From positions 101,042-165,041 of the forward strand of contig JAKSZP010018541.1 in NCBI GenBank assembly GCA_022478985.1: a stretch of DNA of 64,000 nucleotides, given 5' to 3'. Of the stretch, positions 35,085 to 46,790 are shown in pieces. This stretch comes from Massospora cicadina. Taxonomy: Eukaryota > Entomophthoromycota > Entomophthoromycetes > Entomophthorales > Entomophthoraceae. The first letter of the stretch is position 1, and every line of letters begins with the position of its first letter. The notes beneath the pieces are model-generated. The model did no database searches, was not told the origin of the DNA, and worked only from the letters and a program-made list of their open reading frames with translations. A program made the translations under genes and the position numbers.

Positions 35085-36059
35085 ATGACTTCAATTTGAA
35101 CCAACATCAAAGGAATTGGTTGCAGGCTGAGTTGCTATCAGTTCAACCGTGAATGCCTGACTTGAGGCTTCACTGTATTTCTGATGGTTAGCGTGATGGC
35201 ATCTGGCCTGATGGGCAACAGGAATCCCCCAAGGCTACCCCACATGGGGGTGGTCCAAATGGGTTGGAAACGGGTTTGGGATGGCCAATCTGCCCATGCC
35301 CAGTCACTGGGGCGTTTGTTTAGTCAAGTTGGTAACATCAATCAACAATCCAGATTTTTAAGATATGAGTTTTGAGCTAGCGGTAATAGTGCTTGATGGA
35401 GGTATATACCCATCAAGCTTTGTCCCCCAGAGATTTTAAGGGGGATCTGAGTCAGCAACATCAATTCCCAATGGCTCAAAATCCATTAGCAATGTTGACC
35501 AAAAATTCATTGCTTGTCACATTTAACCATGAGGTATGTGATCATTGTGCATTGTCCCCATAGATTTTGGAGCAAGTTTTGAACCAATGTCATTTACCAA
35601 GGACACAATGCCATTGTCAAGTGTTACCGAGGATTTGACACTTAATTATGCATCTAAATAATTTGTGAGCCCGTCAGGCCTTGTTACCATGATTGTAGGG
35701 CATTTTGACTTCGATTTTGAGGGCTCAGCACCATCAACTTCATAAATCCTTCCAGCTCATGGAGGTGGCGGTTTCCAATGATTTCCACACAAATTTCCTC
35801 AATTTGACATACCAATTTGGCTGAGGTAGCGTGGGGACAGGAGAGGAATCTTCAGAGGGAGAGCTGTTACCCAGCACTCATCTACCACATGGGCGAGATC
35901 ACCCTGTGTGACAAAATGGATAGCTGCCCTCTTCTGACACTTTTTATTAGGAGAAGGGAAAGCTGCCCAGTTCATGAAGAGGGGTCGCTCCCCTAGATTT
36001 ACAGGCTCCTTTGATTCTGCTGCACGTTTGGCGCAATCTTACTGCCCAAACTAGTATTA

Positions 36060-37116
36060 TTTGCCCAAGCTCTATTAATAGAAGTGTTATCCTGGTTCAC
36101 AGGGCTCCACCGAAAGTTGCCTAGGGTCTTTTAACTAATTTTTTCATCATTCACCTCTGAATCACTCTTTTTGATACATCAGACTTGTAATTGTTTGACA
36201 TTACCCCTTTAAGAGTGATAGGGGGAATAAGGTCTTAAGAACCATCCATGAACTTGGTAAATAGTAATTCCAGAAGCAAGGAATTAATGGAGTACTCATC
36301 CCCACACTTATAGGTGATAACGAAGGGCCCTTCCCAGATGGACCCGAGTTTTTCCTTTCTAGGCATGATTCAGTTGTGGTAGTAGAGTACCAAGTCTTCC
36401 ACTTAGGAGGAAGTTAATTGTGGCCAGATCTCATTGGATGCTTGGCCCTCTTTTGTGACAGTTGTTGCTAAATTGGTCATTGCCTCAGACTGTAACTTGG
36501 ATGATGTGCTGCGCAATTTCTTCATGACTTGATCTGGATCAGTCCTAGCTGAGAAAACATCTTTTGCGAGTAGAGCAGGCACCCCAGGTTCATGGCCATA
36601 CAACAATGGAATAGAGACATCTTAAAAATCTGGCGGTAACTGATCTGGTAGGCCATGAGGGCACAGGGTAAGTACAGGTGCCAGTGAAGGGGGACTGAAG
36701 TGGCCAATTTCCGTAATATAGAGACTAGGGTACCATTGATTTGTTCCATGGTACCATTAGTTGAGGGGTTATAGGGGGCAGAAAAGCGCCGTTGCATGCT
36801 CATGGAGATAGCGAGGATTTTCACCACTTGGGAGGTGAAGTTATTCCCATTATCACAGAGCAAAATTTGGTGGAAACCATGTCAAGCAAAGATATACTGA
36901 TGGAGGAAAGTGGCAGTGGCTTTGGCCGTCTGAGCTGGAAGTGCCATAGTCTCACCCCATTTTGATAATGTGATCAATCCCTACCAAGATGTATCAAATT
37001 TATCCGTAGTTTGTGGTCGAGGGCCAACCACATCAAGACTTATTGTGGGAAAGGCTGTTGAGTTGTGGTAGGTTGATATTGATACTTGGTTTTAAAGCTG
37101 TATTTCTTTTTGCATG
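36060..37116 (-). pseudogene. Truncated Ty3 integrase remnant
   Basis: Minus-strand order: SLDVVGPRPQTTDKFD (near 37040), LLCDNGNNFTSQVV (36522-36863 frame), then YNPSTNGTMEQINGTLVSIL, giving D, D and E positions. A C-terminal part EKLGSIWEGPFVITYKCGDE follows near 36320-36350. It resembles the E1 integrase, not the chromoviruses. It is cut on the right by the LTR of element M at 37117 and on the left meets element G at 36003, so both inserted into or recombined with an older element. The rest of that element was not found. Confidence 0.75.
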
Positions 37117-38207
37117 TGTTAAATTTTTGGGGCTTTGCTGCTCGTTCACAAATATTAACTTCTAGTCAATAACTTGCACAGGTTCAGTTTGTGCACTCCT
37201 TGCATTGTCTTATTATATATGATATATAATTGATAATAATATGAAGATTATTATCTGTAGTTTAATAGATCAATAGTTTCTGGTCCAACGCTTGACCAAT
37301 ATTCCTTCTCAAAATACTCTAGATGTCCTCAGTAGGGATTTATTCCCTTATCCGCCTAACTCAATCCATGCTCATATCCTTAGTTTACAGCTTTTCCTCT
37401 AGTGACATGAAGTTGGCAGCAATTCCCATCTCTTCTCAGGATCCTCAATCCTTACTCTTTATCCTTCTAAAGAGTCTCCAGTTAAAGCACACAGAAATAA
37501 TTTCCTTGAAGATGAATAGAACTAATACTAATCATGAATTCTTCTAAAAAAAACTTTTTTTATTAAGTGAAAACTCAGGGGAATTTATAGAATGAATTTG
37601 GCACTCAACCCTTAGTTGGCACATCAGCGATGAAAGGGCAGCCATTGCCATTCAATCACCCTTTGTTGTCTCACAATCAATGGTCTTCCCCATCCTGGTT
37701 AGGATTCCTTTGTCAGATATCCTTGAGACCTAAAACGGAAAGAGTCAGAAAACGTGTCCCTAACGTTTTCTAATCAATTTCAGCAAACCAACCATATTTG
37801 GCATGCGATCTGCTTAGTTATTGGAACTTGTTACCCATTATGGCTGGTCACAAACCAACTAATTGATTTTCTAGTTGCAGGCAGCATCACTCACCTTGCA
37901 ACTTGCTCCTTAAATTCCCAATTGGTCGGTGATAAAGCTAGGTCAATCCCAATCATTACACCTGATAGTTAATCATTGATCAACTATCAAATGCCCCCAT
38001 TTTGTTGGAAACTCTGCCCAACGGAATCTTAAGTTTCCACCCATATTGATCACCAACAGATTTGAAACTGGCGAATTACTTAAGATCCCCAAAATTATTA
38101 ACCCAAAATTGGGGTCAACTGATATATTATTTCACTCGCCATAGATAATTATCCATAGTAATCTATGGTAATCTAAATGGCTGGAAAGGTGAGAAAAAAT
38201 CCCAACA
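37117..38207 (-). mobile_element. 3' LTR of M
   Basis: About 1.09 kb. It aligns with 44397-45501 and with both P LTRs. The purine run GGCAAGAGGGGGGGATG (minus strand, 38208-38224) lies directly inside it as polypurine tract. Confidence 0.85.
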
Positions 38208-38224
38208 CATCCCCCCCTCTTGCC

Positions 38225-40200
38225 TAGATTTCTAGTAAGAATAAGATTAGGAAAGGAGAATACCGCTTCAGACACCAGGTCAAAACTTCTTGGGTTCAAG
38301 CAGAGTACAGTCAATCAGTACTCAATGCTGCTCAGGACAACCTTCAGCATGAGGTTCTCTTCCTCTTCCTCCTTGCTATTGCCTACTCAGAGCGCTGTCC
38401 CCACGACCTTCTGTTGTGTCAGGCTGATTGATTACTCATAACAATACTATTCCCAGGATCCAGTTTCCCCTATCAGGGCATATGACCACTGTCATATTCA
38501 TTATCCTAAGTCCAGTGTCCTCAGTTTCCTGATTTTCCTCCTCACCCTTAACGGGAGATTCTTGCCGTTAATTTTCATTTTGTAGTGATTAAGAATTCTC
38601 ATTTATATTTGATCTTGTTATTTTCCTATAATAACTTCTTGGCCCATATCATTCTTAATTTCTCTTTGAGGAGCTTACCTCATTAATTTTGAGATTAATT
38701 TCTCCAAAATTAGAGCTTAATTGATTCTAGAGTGCATAGTATCAACTATCATAAAAGTCTGACATCCCCTCTCTTGTCCATCTCATATGTTGAATTTGGA
38801 GTCTCGGTATCAACAACTGCTCAACAGCATGTCTGATAAAGATGTTTGGCTCTTCCAACTGATGAGTTGATATGCGTGACAGAACTTCTTCTATGGTCCT
38901 CCCTGGACTCATACTCCCAATCAAGTACCCATGGCCAGTTCCTCAGTGGATATACCAGAAATGGTATCTAACCCTGATGAAACCAGGTTAGCGATCATCT
39001 CAAATGACTCATGTTCAATCCTCCATATATCATCAAATCCTGAGTTAGCTTTGAAACTCACTTGGATTTGGCTCCATTTGAGGATACTTCTACAGTCATT
39101 GTTGAACCTCCTGAAGCAATGCCCTCCACTCTCACTTGATTGTTCCTTGCTGGATTGGACTTGCTTCCAGAGTTCCTTTTCTTACTCAGCCAGTATTACA
39201 AACCTGCTTTTCTTTCAACTGAACTGGTCATTTAAAACTGCGAACATTTCAAACTTCCCTATACAGAATTGAGGACCTGAGTAAACAAGACTCTATCCAT
39301 AACTCTGAACCCTACAATCTTAAAAACATCCTAGATCAAGACAATGCAGCCTATGCCCTTTGTTTTGCTGGCCAAGTTTTTGAAGTTGGGCCACAAAGCT
39401 TCCTGTCTCTCTAAGATTCCATCACTCATTCTGCTTTCACTTCCAAGGAGCTCATAGTCATTGTCTGAAGGATGCCATCCACTCCCTGCATGACTATCTC
39501 GTTTCTGGAACATCTCATCAGTACCTTCCCCTGATGGCTTTGATTGAGGGCATGATCAGAAACCCCCGCCTAGTATCCCTTGCTTGATGCTGACACATAT
39601 GTCCATTGTTCTTGACAAAGGCCATCAGCAAGCGTTCAAAACCAATCTTCCAGCTCCGTTGCCATATCCAGATTACTTGAGGTTACTCAATGACTGCTTC
39701 TTCTTGTTCTGTTGCTTCCCTCCCCAATCCAGAGTATTGAGTTTGGCAAATACTAATATTTTCATCTCTTTTCCCCTTGTCACATTCTCACAGGGATCAG
39801 CCTAAGCTCAATGAACTTGGCTTCAAGTAGTTCTAGCCCTTGCTAGCATCTGATTTCACATAGATTTTGATAGTTTGTTTACTCCTACTGCGATCCATCC
39901 TTTTTCCCCTTAAGAGGCGACATAAATGGAATTATCCTCAAGTCAAGGTTAAATAAGAAGATTATAAAAACACATCTTTTTTCTGTGTTTATATGCTTTT
40001 CCCGCTATATTTTTATCAATCTTTTCTTTTTTCTTCTTTTTTATATGGGACATGACCTTTACTCAGTTCAGCAATCCATCTTTTTTATTTATTTATAAAA
40101 CTGTTTCTGAGGTATACTTAGACCTACCAGTTTTCTATGGTTCCGAGGTCTTATTTTTTAAGATTTAACCATCTAGTTTGGTTCAGAGGTCCTTTTTTGG
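38225..40200. other. Extra 3' region of element M between integrase and LTR, with open frames on the opposite strand
   Basis: About 2 kb not explained by pol. Most of it aligns with P at 53694-55330. Read against the direction of pol (plus strand here), frames 38220-38441, 38931-39272 (113 codons) and 39584-39805 are open. Their products align with minus-strand frames of P (54958-55230, and 53722-54078 with 118 codons). A shared block is LLNDCFFLFCCFPPQ in M versus LLNDCLFLFCCFTPQ in P. On the pol strand a shorter frame, MFQKRDSHAGSGWHPSDNDY, is also identical in both. Antisense ORFs 3' of pol are known in some plant Ty3 elements. Coding here is a hypothesis. Confidence 0.45.
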
Positions 40201-40211
40201 ATTTAACCAAA

Positions 40212-41310
40212 TCATAAGGACATAACCATCTCATTGGTTCCCCAATCCTTTGGGAACACTCTTATTATTTTTTTATTGATCCACTGCTTTAAATATATAG
40301 CTTGGACTCGATTCACTAACCTTCCATCCAAGAGGTTCTTGATGGAATAGGCGTCCATTGCTGTCTTGGCAATAATCTCAAACTGACCCAACCACAATGC
40401 ATCTAACTTGTTTCTTCTACCAAAACCATGCATATTGCAATATGCAACTCTTTTGCCTATTTGGTATTATAATAAGGCCAGTTGGTTCTTATCATCCATC
40501 ATTTTTGCCTTGATACTCTTCTTCAAGGTTGTATCAAATGCTTGTGTTTGCATCTTGATCAGGATATTTGACAATTGGATCAGGTACTGCTCATCACTCA
40601 TCCCCAATGTTGGTTCAACCACCAGATATAAAATTAACGGCAACGCGGCTTTCCTTCCATATGGCAACTCAAATGGCATTTTTCCACCACCATATGATGA
40701 ATTTTGTTGTATGCAAACATCACCTAACTAAGGTACGTTCCACATGCAGAAGTTCTCCCTGTGATTAGCTTCCTCAGCATTGGTGCCAGCGTTTATTGGC
40801 CCATTCTACCAGTCCATTTGTCTCCAGCTGGTAAAGTACTTACAAGATCCTCAGATCCCTATTATTTCATTTTAATCACAGGATCACATGAGATGGGAAA
40901 TTTGTTCCATTATCACTCAACAAGACCTGTGAGCATCCATGTCAATATACAACATGATCCAGGATAAACCTTGCAGTGCTTTTAGCGTCTACTTTTGCCA
41001 TTGCCTTCATCTCAACCCATCTCTTCAGATGGTCGATTGCAACTATGATGTATTTGACACCTCTAGTACTCATGGTTAATGTTGTCATCATGTCAATGGA
41101 CACCAGATGACACGCAAATCCATGGTGGACCAGTCGATATCTAGTCATGTTCTTTTGAGGTTTTTGCAACTGGCACTCCACACAACAAGCCAGATAATCC
41201 ACTACATCGTAGTTGATAGACTCTTAGTAATAATACTGGCGAATATGATTGTTCATCTTCCTCAGGCCTCCATGCCCAGAAACCTTATGAGTGGCTTGAA
41301 CAGTAGCTGC
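40212..41310 (-). pseudogene. Integrase of M
   Basis: Frame 40942-41202 reads ACCVECQLQKPQKN (end of the HHCC finger), then VSIDMMTTLTMSTRGVKYII. Frame 40467-40679 reads MPFELPYGRKAALPLILYLV, the region after the core. Frame 40212-40433 reads GFGRRNKLDALWLGQFEII, the C-terminal domain. The part with the second Asp and the Glu is decayed. No chromodomain follows. Confidence 0.8.
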
Positions 41311-41499
41311 TTGTTCCAATGGCTTTGGAAATAATAAATCATTTCCCGTCAATTGTCTTAAAAACTTGTCCATCCTTGGTCTCAGTGTTTTCCATCACTT
41401 TCCAAAGTGCACCTTGGATCTCTTGGGGCTCGTTCCTTATTTCCCCTTCAACCATTCTCTGTAATAGCTCATCCACTTGCTGGTATACCACTTGGACCA

Positions 41500-41870
41500 T
41501 TGATAACCGTGATAAGACATCTGCATTCTGATAAGAAGCTCCAGCTTGGTGGACTATCTTTTAATTGTAAGCCTGTAGCTTTAATGCCCATCAGGCCAGT
41601 CGTCCTTCCAGTTATATTAAATTGTGTAGCTAAGGCAACAATAAGTGGTCCATCACCATTTTAAAGTGCGTTTCATGAATATACACCTGAAACTGTTTAC
41701 AGGCGTAAAGTACTGCAAGGCATTCACGCTCAGTCATGGTATAATTCCTCTCAGCTGATGAGAGTGTCCAGCTTACATATGCTACCAGTTATTCATCCCT
41801 GAGATCATTCACTTGTCTCAGAATGGAACCAATCGCCATTAATGAAGTATCAGTCTGCATTTATAAGTTC
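41500..41870 (-). pseudogene. RNase H of M
   Basis: The minus strand gives MQTDTSLMAIGSILRQV, then YTMTERECLAVLYACKQF, then VMDHLLL, the D, E and D blocks (about 41650-41860). Stops interrupt. Followed by the tether (QNADVLSRL-like, near 41520). Confidence 0.7.
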
Positions 41871-42099
41871 TCGATTAAAATTTGAATATTTCAATATTGG
41901 AGAATCTATTAAACCCTGACGTAATTAATCAAAAGAACTCTGGGACTCTTCAATACAAATGAATCCTTCTTAGATCTTTCAGCATGGAAGATGGGCTTAG
42001 CAATTCTTAAAAAATCCCAATTGAATATTCAATAGTATATGGCCATTCCAAAGAACACTTGGATATCTCAGACAATCTTTGGTACAGCCATTCGCTCTA

Positions 42100-42660
42100 T
42101 GGCCTCAATTTTATGGGCTTTCAGCTGCAGTCCACTAGAGTTGATAACGAATCCCAAATATTCCAACTATTTCTTGAATAAATAGCACTTCCTCAGCTTG
42201 ATCTTCAGGTTAGCCATGGACAGTCTCTTGAAGACTTCTTTCAAGTGGTGTAAATGGTCACTAAATGTCCTACTGAACACATTTATATTGGTCAAGTACA
42301 CCAGAACGCATGAAAACTTCCGGTCATTTGAAATGGCATCCATGGCCATCTGGAGCGTCGCAGGTGCGTTGCATAGACTTTATGGCATCCTTATCAGTTG
42401 ATAAAGCCCCTGTGCGGTAATAATCGCTCATTTCTCTTGGTCTTCCCTTGGAAAATCAATTTTCCAATATTTCAATATAAAATCCATTGTGGAAATATAA
42501 CTCACTCTCCCAATCAATCTAGTGCATCAGCAATTCATGGAATTGGATATGTTCATTTTTTGTTATCTTATTCAGTTTCCAATAATCAATCACCAACTTT
42601 TCCAAGACAATATTGATAGGCGCTCCACTGTCAACTATTGCCCGCACCTGTACTCAATTA
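42100..42660 (-). pseudogene. Protease-RT fusion by deletion in M
   Basis: The protease active site AIVDSGAPIN (minus strand, 42620-42645) is followed within a few codons by LEKLVIDYWKLNKIT, a conserved RT block. The rest of the protease and the N-terminal RT part, normally a few hundred residues, are missing. Frame 42167-42349 contains the YLDD region as YLTNINVFS, with both Asp lost, then EVFKRLSMANLKIKLRKC. It is inactive. Confidence 0.75.
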
Positions 42661-42877
42661 ATTAGTATATCTATATAAATACACTCAGAGTATTGTAAAA
42701 TTGTATCTACTGAGTTTATAACGTCATTATTTGCTAAATTGAGGGTGTAAATTCTTGGGCTGATAGAGTAGGAAACGATTCCTTGATTGTGCTAAGGGGG
42801 ATAGACAGGGTTGTCTCATCTAATTTGACCTCAGTCAATTCTTCCAGATTCACCGTGGCTTAAATTTTGTCCACTAG

Positions 42878-44340
42878 TTATTGTGCATATGGCCAAGCAA
42901 CTTTCTTAATTATTTTGTGGTCAATCCCCTTTGCTCTGGATCTGGTTACTGTATTCACATCCCAAATTGACCACTTTATTAGTTGATCCTGTGTGTCATC
43001 ATAGATGAACAGATTGCTCACATCAATTTCTTTATGTATGATATCAGGGGGACAGGTTTTTGCCGCAGCTTTAGACTGTTTCCCATATAGGCTATCAGCC
43101 CTTTTCCTGACTGCTGTGTGGGTTTGGCCTCCTTTGCCTGAACTACATTGATCTGTTCCTTTGGCTTCTTGCATTGAGCAGCAAAGTGTCCTTTTTCTCT
43201 GAACTTTAAACAGCGTTTATCTTTCTTATAAATCCGCTTAAACTTCTTTAACTTATTATCCAGAATGGCTTGATTATTGGACTCCTTGCACCCTTGGTCC
43301 CCTTTTTAGGATTCAAATCTTGTAATGGAATCAGTTTGAAACTTCTATTTAGAGAATCACATGTAGCTCCTATTATTTTCAAGTGGTCCACCATCAGCGA
43401 AGTGGTAATCTCAGTAGCAAACATGGAAGACATCATTATATGTAAATTTTAATAGGGCCTTAAGGCTGCTTGCAATGCAATCCGTGCATCAAAATCCTCC
43501 AGCACTTTTTCTCCAACCAAAATCTGCAACTTTTTAAAACAATTGGAAAAACTTGCTAAGGATTCATCCTTATAAAATTGGATTCCCACGAATTCTTACT
43601 TGTGCTTTGACATGCACGTGGGACTTCCAAATTACTTCATTATGGCAGCCTAGGACTCTTAACAAGACCAGATGACCTCTCTAAATGGGGTAGCACTAAG
43701 TTTTGACAATTGGTGTTCAAAAAATTCATCACCATCAATGTTTTTTGCCAATTGCTGTACATAAAACATTGTCATGTCAAAAATAGGAAAATGCATGGGT
43801 TATCCCAATGGAATGTGGGTAGTTTTGGCATAGCTTCAAATTCCTCCAAAGTTTCTCTAGCCACTACTCTTTATTCAGCTACTCAAACTAACTTGAGGAA
43901 TGATTTTGGGAGTCATCTCTGGAATGGCTGCGAATGTGGTCATTATATTTTATGGAATATTCGCCTCCCCAACTAGAGTCCTTGGATTTCTATCTCCGGC
44001 ATTGGTCACCACATAGGGCTCACATTCACATTTATGGGTCTTCAACTCCTTGACTTGATTCATCAGCTGCTCTATATCTGTGCTGAATGCTATAATCAAA
44101 CTTGATTCGCTTCACGTTCCATTTTCAAGAATAAAACTTCTGAAACTAAATATACTTCCTAGTTTTTAATGAAGTTACTTTACCTAATAACTCATTGCCA
44201 AAACTAGAGACATCTTTGATTCCTTCTTTGAGCTTGGTAACTCTCTCCTCCAAGGCAGCTATTCTCAATGAACCTCAAAATTCAAGGATTCTTGTTGACA
44301 GTTGCCAATTCTGTCTAGAGTTTTCTTAACTCGTCCTTAT
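42878..44340 (-). pseudogene. Gag of M
   Basis: Matches P gag. Frame 42878-43174 corresponds to P 49270-49584 (shared VTRSRAKGIDHKIIK). Near 43171-43215 the zinc knuckle reads CLKFREKGHFAAQC, with the second Cys replaced by Phe. The upstream capsid part is broken by many stops. Confidence 0.65.
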
Positions 44341-44376
44341 ACAACATCTTATATTGGTATATCCTACTAAACTACA

Positions 44377-44394
44377 ACCCTGTAGTGAGCACCA
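44377..44394 (-). promoter_or_regulatory. tRNA-type primer-binding site of M
   Basis: The minus strand reads TGGTGCTCACTACAGGGT two bases after the 5' LTR end. It is nearly identical to the sites of P and E1. Confidence 0.75.
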
Positions 44395-44396
44395 TT

Positions 44397-45501
44397 TGTT
44401 AAAATTTTGGGGCTTTGCTGCTCGTTGACAAATATTAACACCTAATTAGTAACTTTTAAGGATTCAGTTTGTGCACTCCTTGCATTATCTGATGATATAT
44501 GATATACATTTGATAATAGTAGGACGATTATTATTCATAGTTGAATAGATAATCAGTGTTGGTCCAACGCTTGACTGTAGTCCTCCGCAAAATACTCTAG
44601 ATGTCTTCAGTAGGGATTTAACCTCCTAGCTGCCTAACTTGATCCACTCTCAGATCCTTAATTTACTGGTTTTTTCTGGTGACACAAAGTCAGCAACAAT
44701 TACCATCTCAGCTCAGCTTCTCTTTTTTAGATCCTTGAACCTTACTCTTTATCCTACTAAAGAGTCCCCAATTAAAGCACACAGCAATAATTTTTTTGAA
44801 GATTAATAGAATTAAGACTATTAATGAATCTTTCTAAAGACTAAAGTCTGTTTTTATAAAGTGAATTATCAGGAGAATTTAAAGAGAGAACTTTGCGCCC
44901 AACCCTCAATTGGCGCCTCAGTCTTGAAACGGCAGCTGTTGCCATTAAATTACCTTTCGTTGTCTCATCAGCAATGGTATTTTCCATCCTGGTTAGGATT
45001 CCTTCATCAGACATCCTTGAGACCTAAAATGGAAAGAGTAAGAAAATGTGTTCCTAACGGTTTCTACTTGATATCAGCGAACCAACCATATTTGGTGAGC
45101 AACCTTCTTAGGTAATGGAACTTGTTACCCATTATGGCAGGTTGCAAACCAACTGATCACTTTGCTTGTTGCAGGCGGCATCACTCGCCTCATAACTTTC
45201 TCCTTAATTTCCCAATTAGTCAGTGAAGAAACTAAACCAATCTCAATCAGTACACCTGATAGTTAACATCAATCAACTATTAGATGCCCCCATTATGTCA
45301 GAAACTCTGCCTGACATGTTCTTAAGCATTTACCTGGATCAATCTTTGATGGATCTGAACCAGGCAAATCACCATAAATCCCTCAAACATTATTAACCCA
45401 AAATTGAGGGTCAACCAAAATCCAATTCACTTGCTATAAGATTATCCCCTAGCGATCCATGGTAATCTAGACATCTGGAAAGGTGGGCAAAAATCCCATC
45501 A
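44397..45501 (-). mobile_element. 5' LTR of M
   Basis: Aligns with 37117-38207 over about 1.1 kb. The outer end reads CCCATCA where the other copies have CCCAACA. Confidence 0.8.
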
Positions 45502-45971
45502 GTTACTAAAATTAACAGATGGCGAATAGTAATTAAAAATGTCCTGTTCTACATATACTATCAATTGGGATCAGAAGAAAAATTTATAGCTAAAACAGCC
45601 TTGTAAAGTATGATAAATTTAATTAATGGAATGCCATTTAAACTGAATGGGATCTCATTAAACTTTTTAAAAAGGTAATAATAAGATCTTCATATATTAA
45701 TTGGGGAGGTTCATAACAATTTTACTTAATGCTATCATCGGCCTACTCCCAGACTCTAATCAACATCTCAACAACTTAAATAAAACACTCAAAATTATAT
45801 TTACATGCCTAAGAAATGCAATCAGAACCCTCATGTGTACCCATCAACTCGAACATCATGGATATATAAAATTCTCAAAGGAAAGATAATCAATATTTAC
45901 AAGTAAAAGCTATTTAACCTAGCCTAAACCCATTAACACTTGTGAACTTTAGATTTCTAGGAATGAAAACA
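45502..45971. other. Spacer between M and the insertion holding P
   Basis: AT-rich, 470 bp. The open frame 45701-45889 has no recognisable motif. Ends at the left copy of the 18-bp repeat. Confidence 0.35.
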
Positions 45972-45989
45972 TTCACGCTTTTTTATCTT
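45972..45989 (+). repeat. 18-bp direct repeat, left copy
   Basis: TTCACGCTTTTTTATCTT, identical to 56461-56478. It brackets element P together with about 0.8 kb of other sequence, as expected of a long target-site duplication. Confidence 0.8.
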
Positions 45990-46790
45990 TGAGATTTAAA
46001 AAGTTCTGAGGGACTCCTAGTTCAGGCAGCTTTGCATAATGAAGGCTTGTGGTACTGCCCCCTCCACCCAGGGCTGCGAAATTTGAGCACCAACAAATGT
46101 GGACCTGACCACAAATGGTATATCTTACACTACCCCTAAACTGACATATTCCCGCCCTGTTTGAGTACTGGACAGACAGTATGAACAATCCAGGACAGGC
46201 TATATGCCTCTCACCTCCCTTGAGGGAGACAAGACCCAATGACCCTCAGGTTTAAGGCCCCTGAGAGGGGAGAAGCTGAATCCCTCCCTTTGTCACCTGT
46301 TTTTTAGCAGTTTTGCTCTCTGGACCCTTTTTGTCTAAGAATCTTTGGATTCCTTTATGATCATGCTTTCTTTCCTTGCATGATCATGTTTGTCACCATT
46401 TAACTCATGCCAACTAACTAGTAGCTAGACATGCTTCAAGTTAACCAAGTAAACTGCAACATTTATTACATGTAGGTGCATCAAAGTGCAGCAAAGCAGG
46501 ATTGTCCCTCATTGTCCTGGGGTTTGCAACCAAACAACCCCATTTTGTGGGGAAGCAGTTTAACAGTCTCTATTGCCCAACTCTTACTCCCCCTTCCTGC
46601 CTGTATTCTCACAAAGGGGTGGTAGGCACCAAGGAGAACAGATCAGATCAGTTATCACTAAAATTCCTCACACTTTCAAGCCACTACAGGACCCAACCAG
46701 TGCACCTCTCTAGGTTCTGGTGTTAGTTACTAAACCATGTTTCCTCAGGCTTTCCCCAGTTGTGTCATGAGGAGATTCAAGCTAACAATA
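45990..46790. mobile_element. Unclassified insertion X, left part
   Basis: With 56426-56460 this makes an insertion of about 0.84 kb between the 18-bp repeats, interrupted by P. It is more GC-rich than its flanks, has no LTR ends and no A-tail, and holds an open frame of 88 codons on the minus strand (45973-46239, partly in the repeat) without recognisable domain. A long exact duplication suggests a retroposon. The class is unknown. Confidence 0.45.

Larger units (their letters stand above)
17828..36003 (-). mobile_element. Ty3 chromovirus G, complete but disrupted by nested insertions
   Basis: Minus-strand order: 5' LTR (27879-28585 plus 35090-36003), gag, protease, RT, RNase H, integrase, chromodomain, polypurine tract, 3' LTR (17828-20021). 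The two LTRs align over most of their length, start TGTA on the element's strand and end in TGACA. Inserted later are solo LTR F (18354-19197), a TRIM-like array (20793-24185) and element E1 (28586-35084). Removing them leaves roughly 7.4 kb for the original element. The outer flanks TGAAA and GGCTC do not form a target duplication. All enzymes are mutated. Confidence 0.75.
27879..36003 (-). mobile_element. 5' LTR of element G, split by element E1
   Basis: The two parts are 27879-28585 and 35085-36003, which join to an LTR of about 1.6 kb. Comparison with 17828-20021 shows matching ends (TGTCAGG on the plus strand at the inner end and CTAGATTTACA at the outer end) and the empty E1 target. The region 27900-28440 aligns less well and contains length differences. 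Confidence 0.65.
37117..45501 (-). mobile_element. Ty3/Gypsy element M (same family as P)
   Basis: LTRs at 37117-38207 (3') and 44397-45501 (5') start TGTTGGGA and end TTAACA on the minus strand. Gag, protease, RT, RNase H and integrase follow in order, then about 2 kb of extra sequence before the 3' LTR. An internal deletion joins the protease active site directly to RT. The outer flanks GCATG and GTTAC do not match. Many stops are present. P at 46791-56425 is a copy in opposite orientation. Confidence 0.85.

Noticed and set aside
37112..45506. Target-site duplication for element M
   Set aside because: Flanks GCATG and GTTAC differ. Same failure for P (CAATA/GTCAA) and G (TGAAA/GGCTC).
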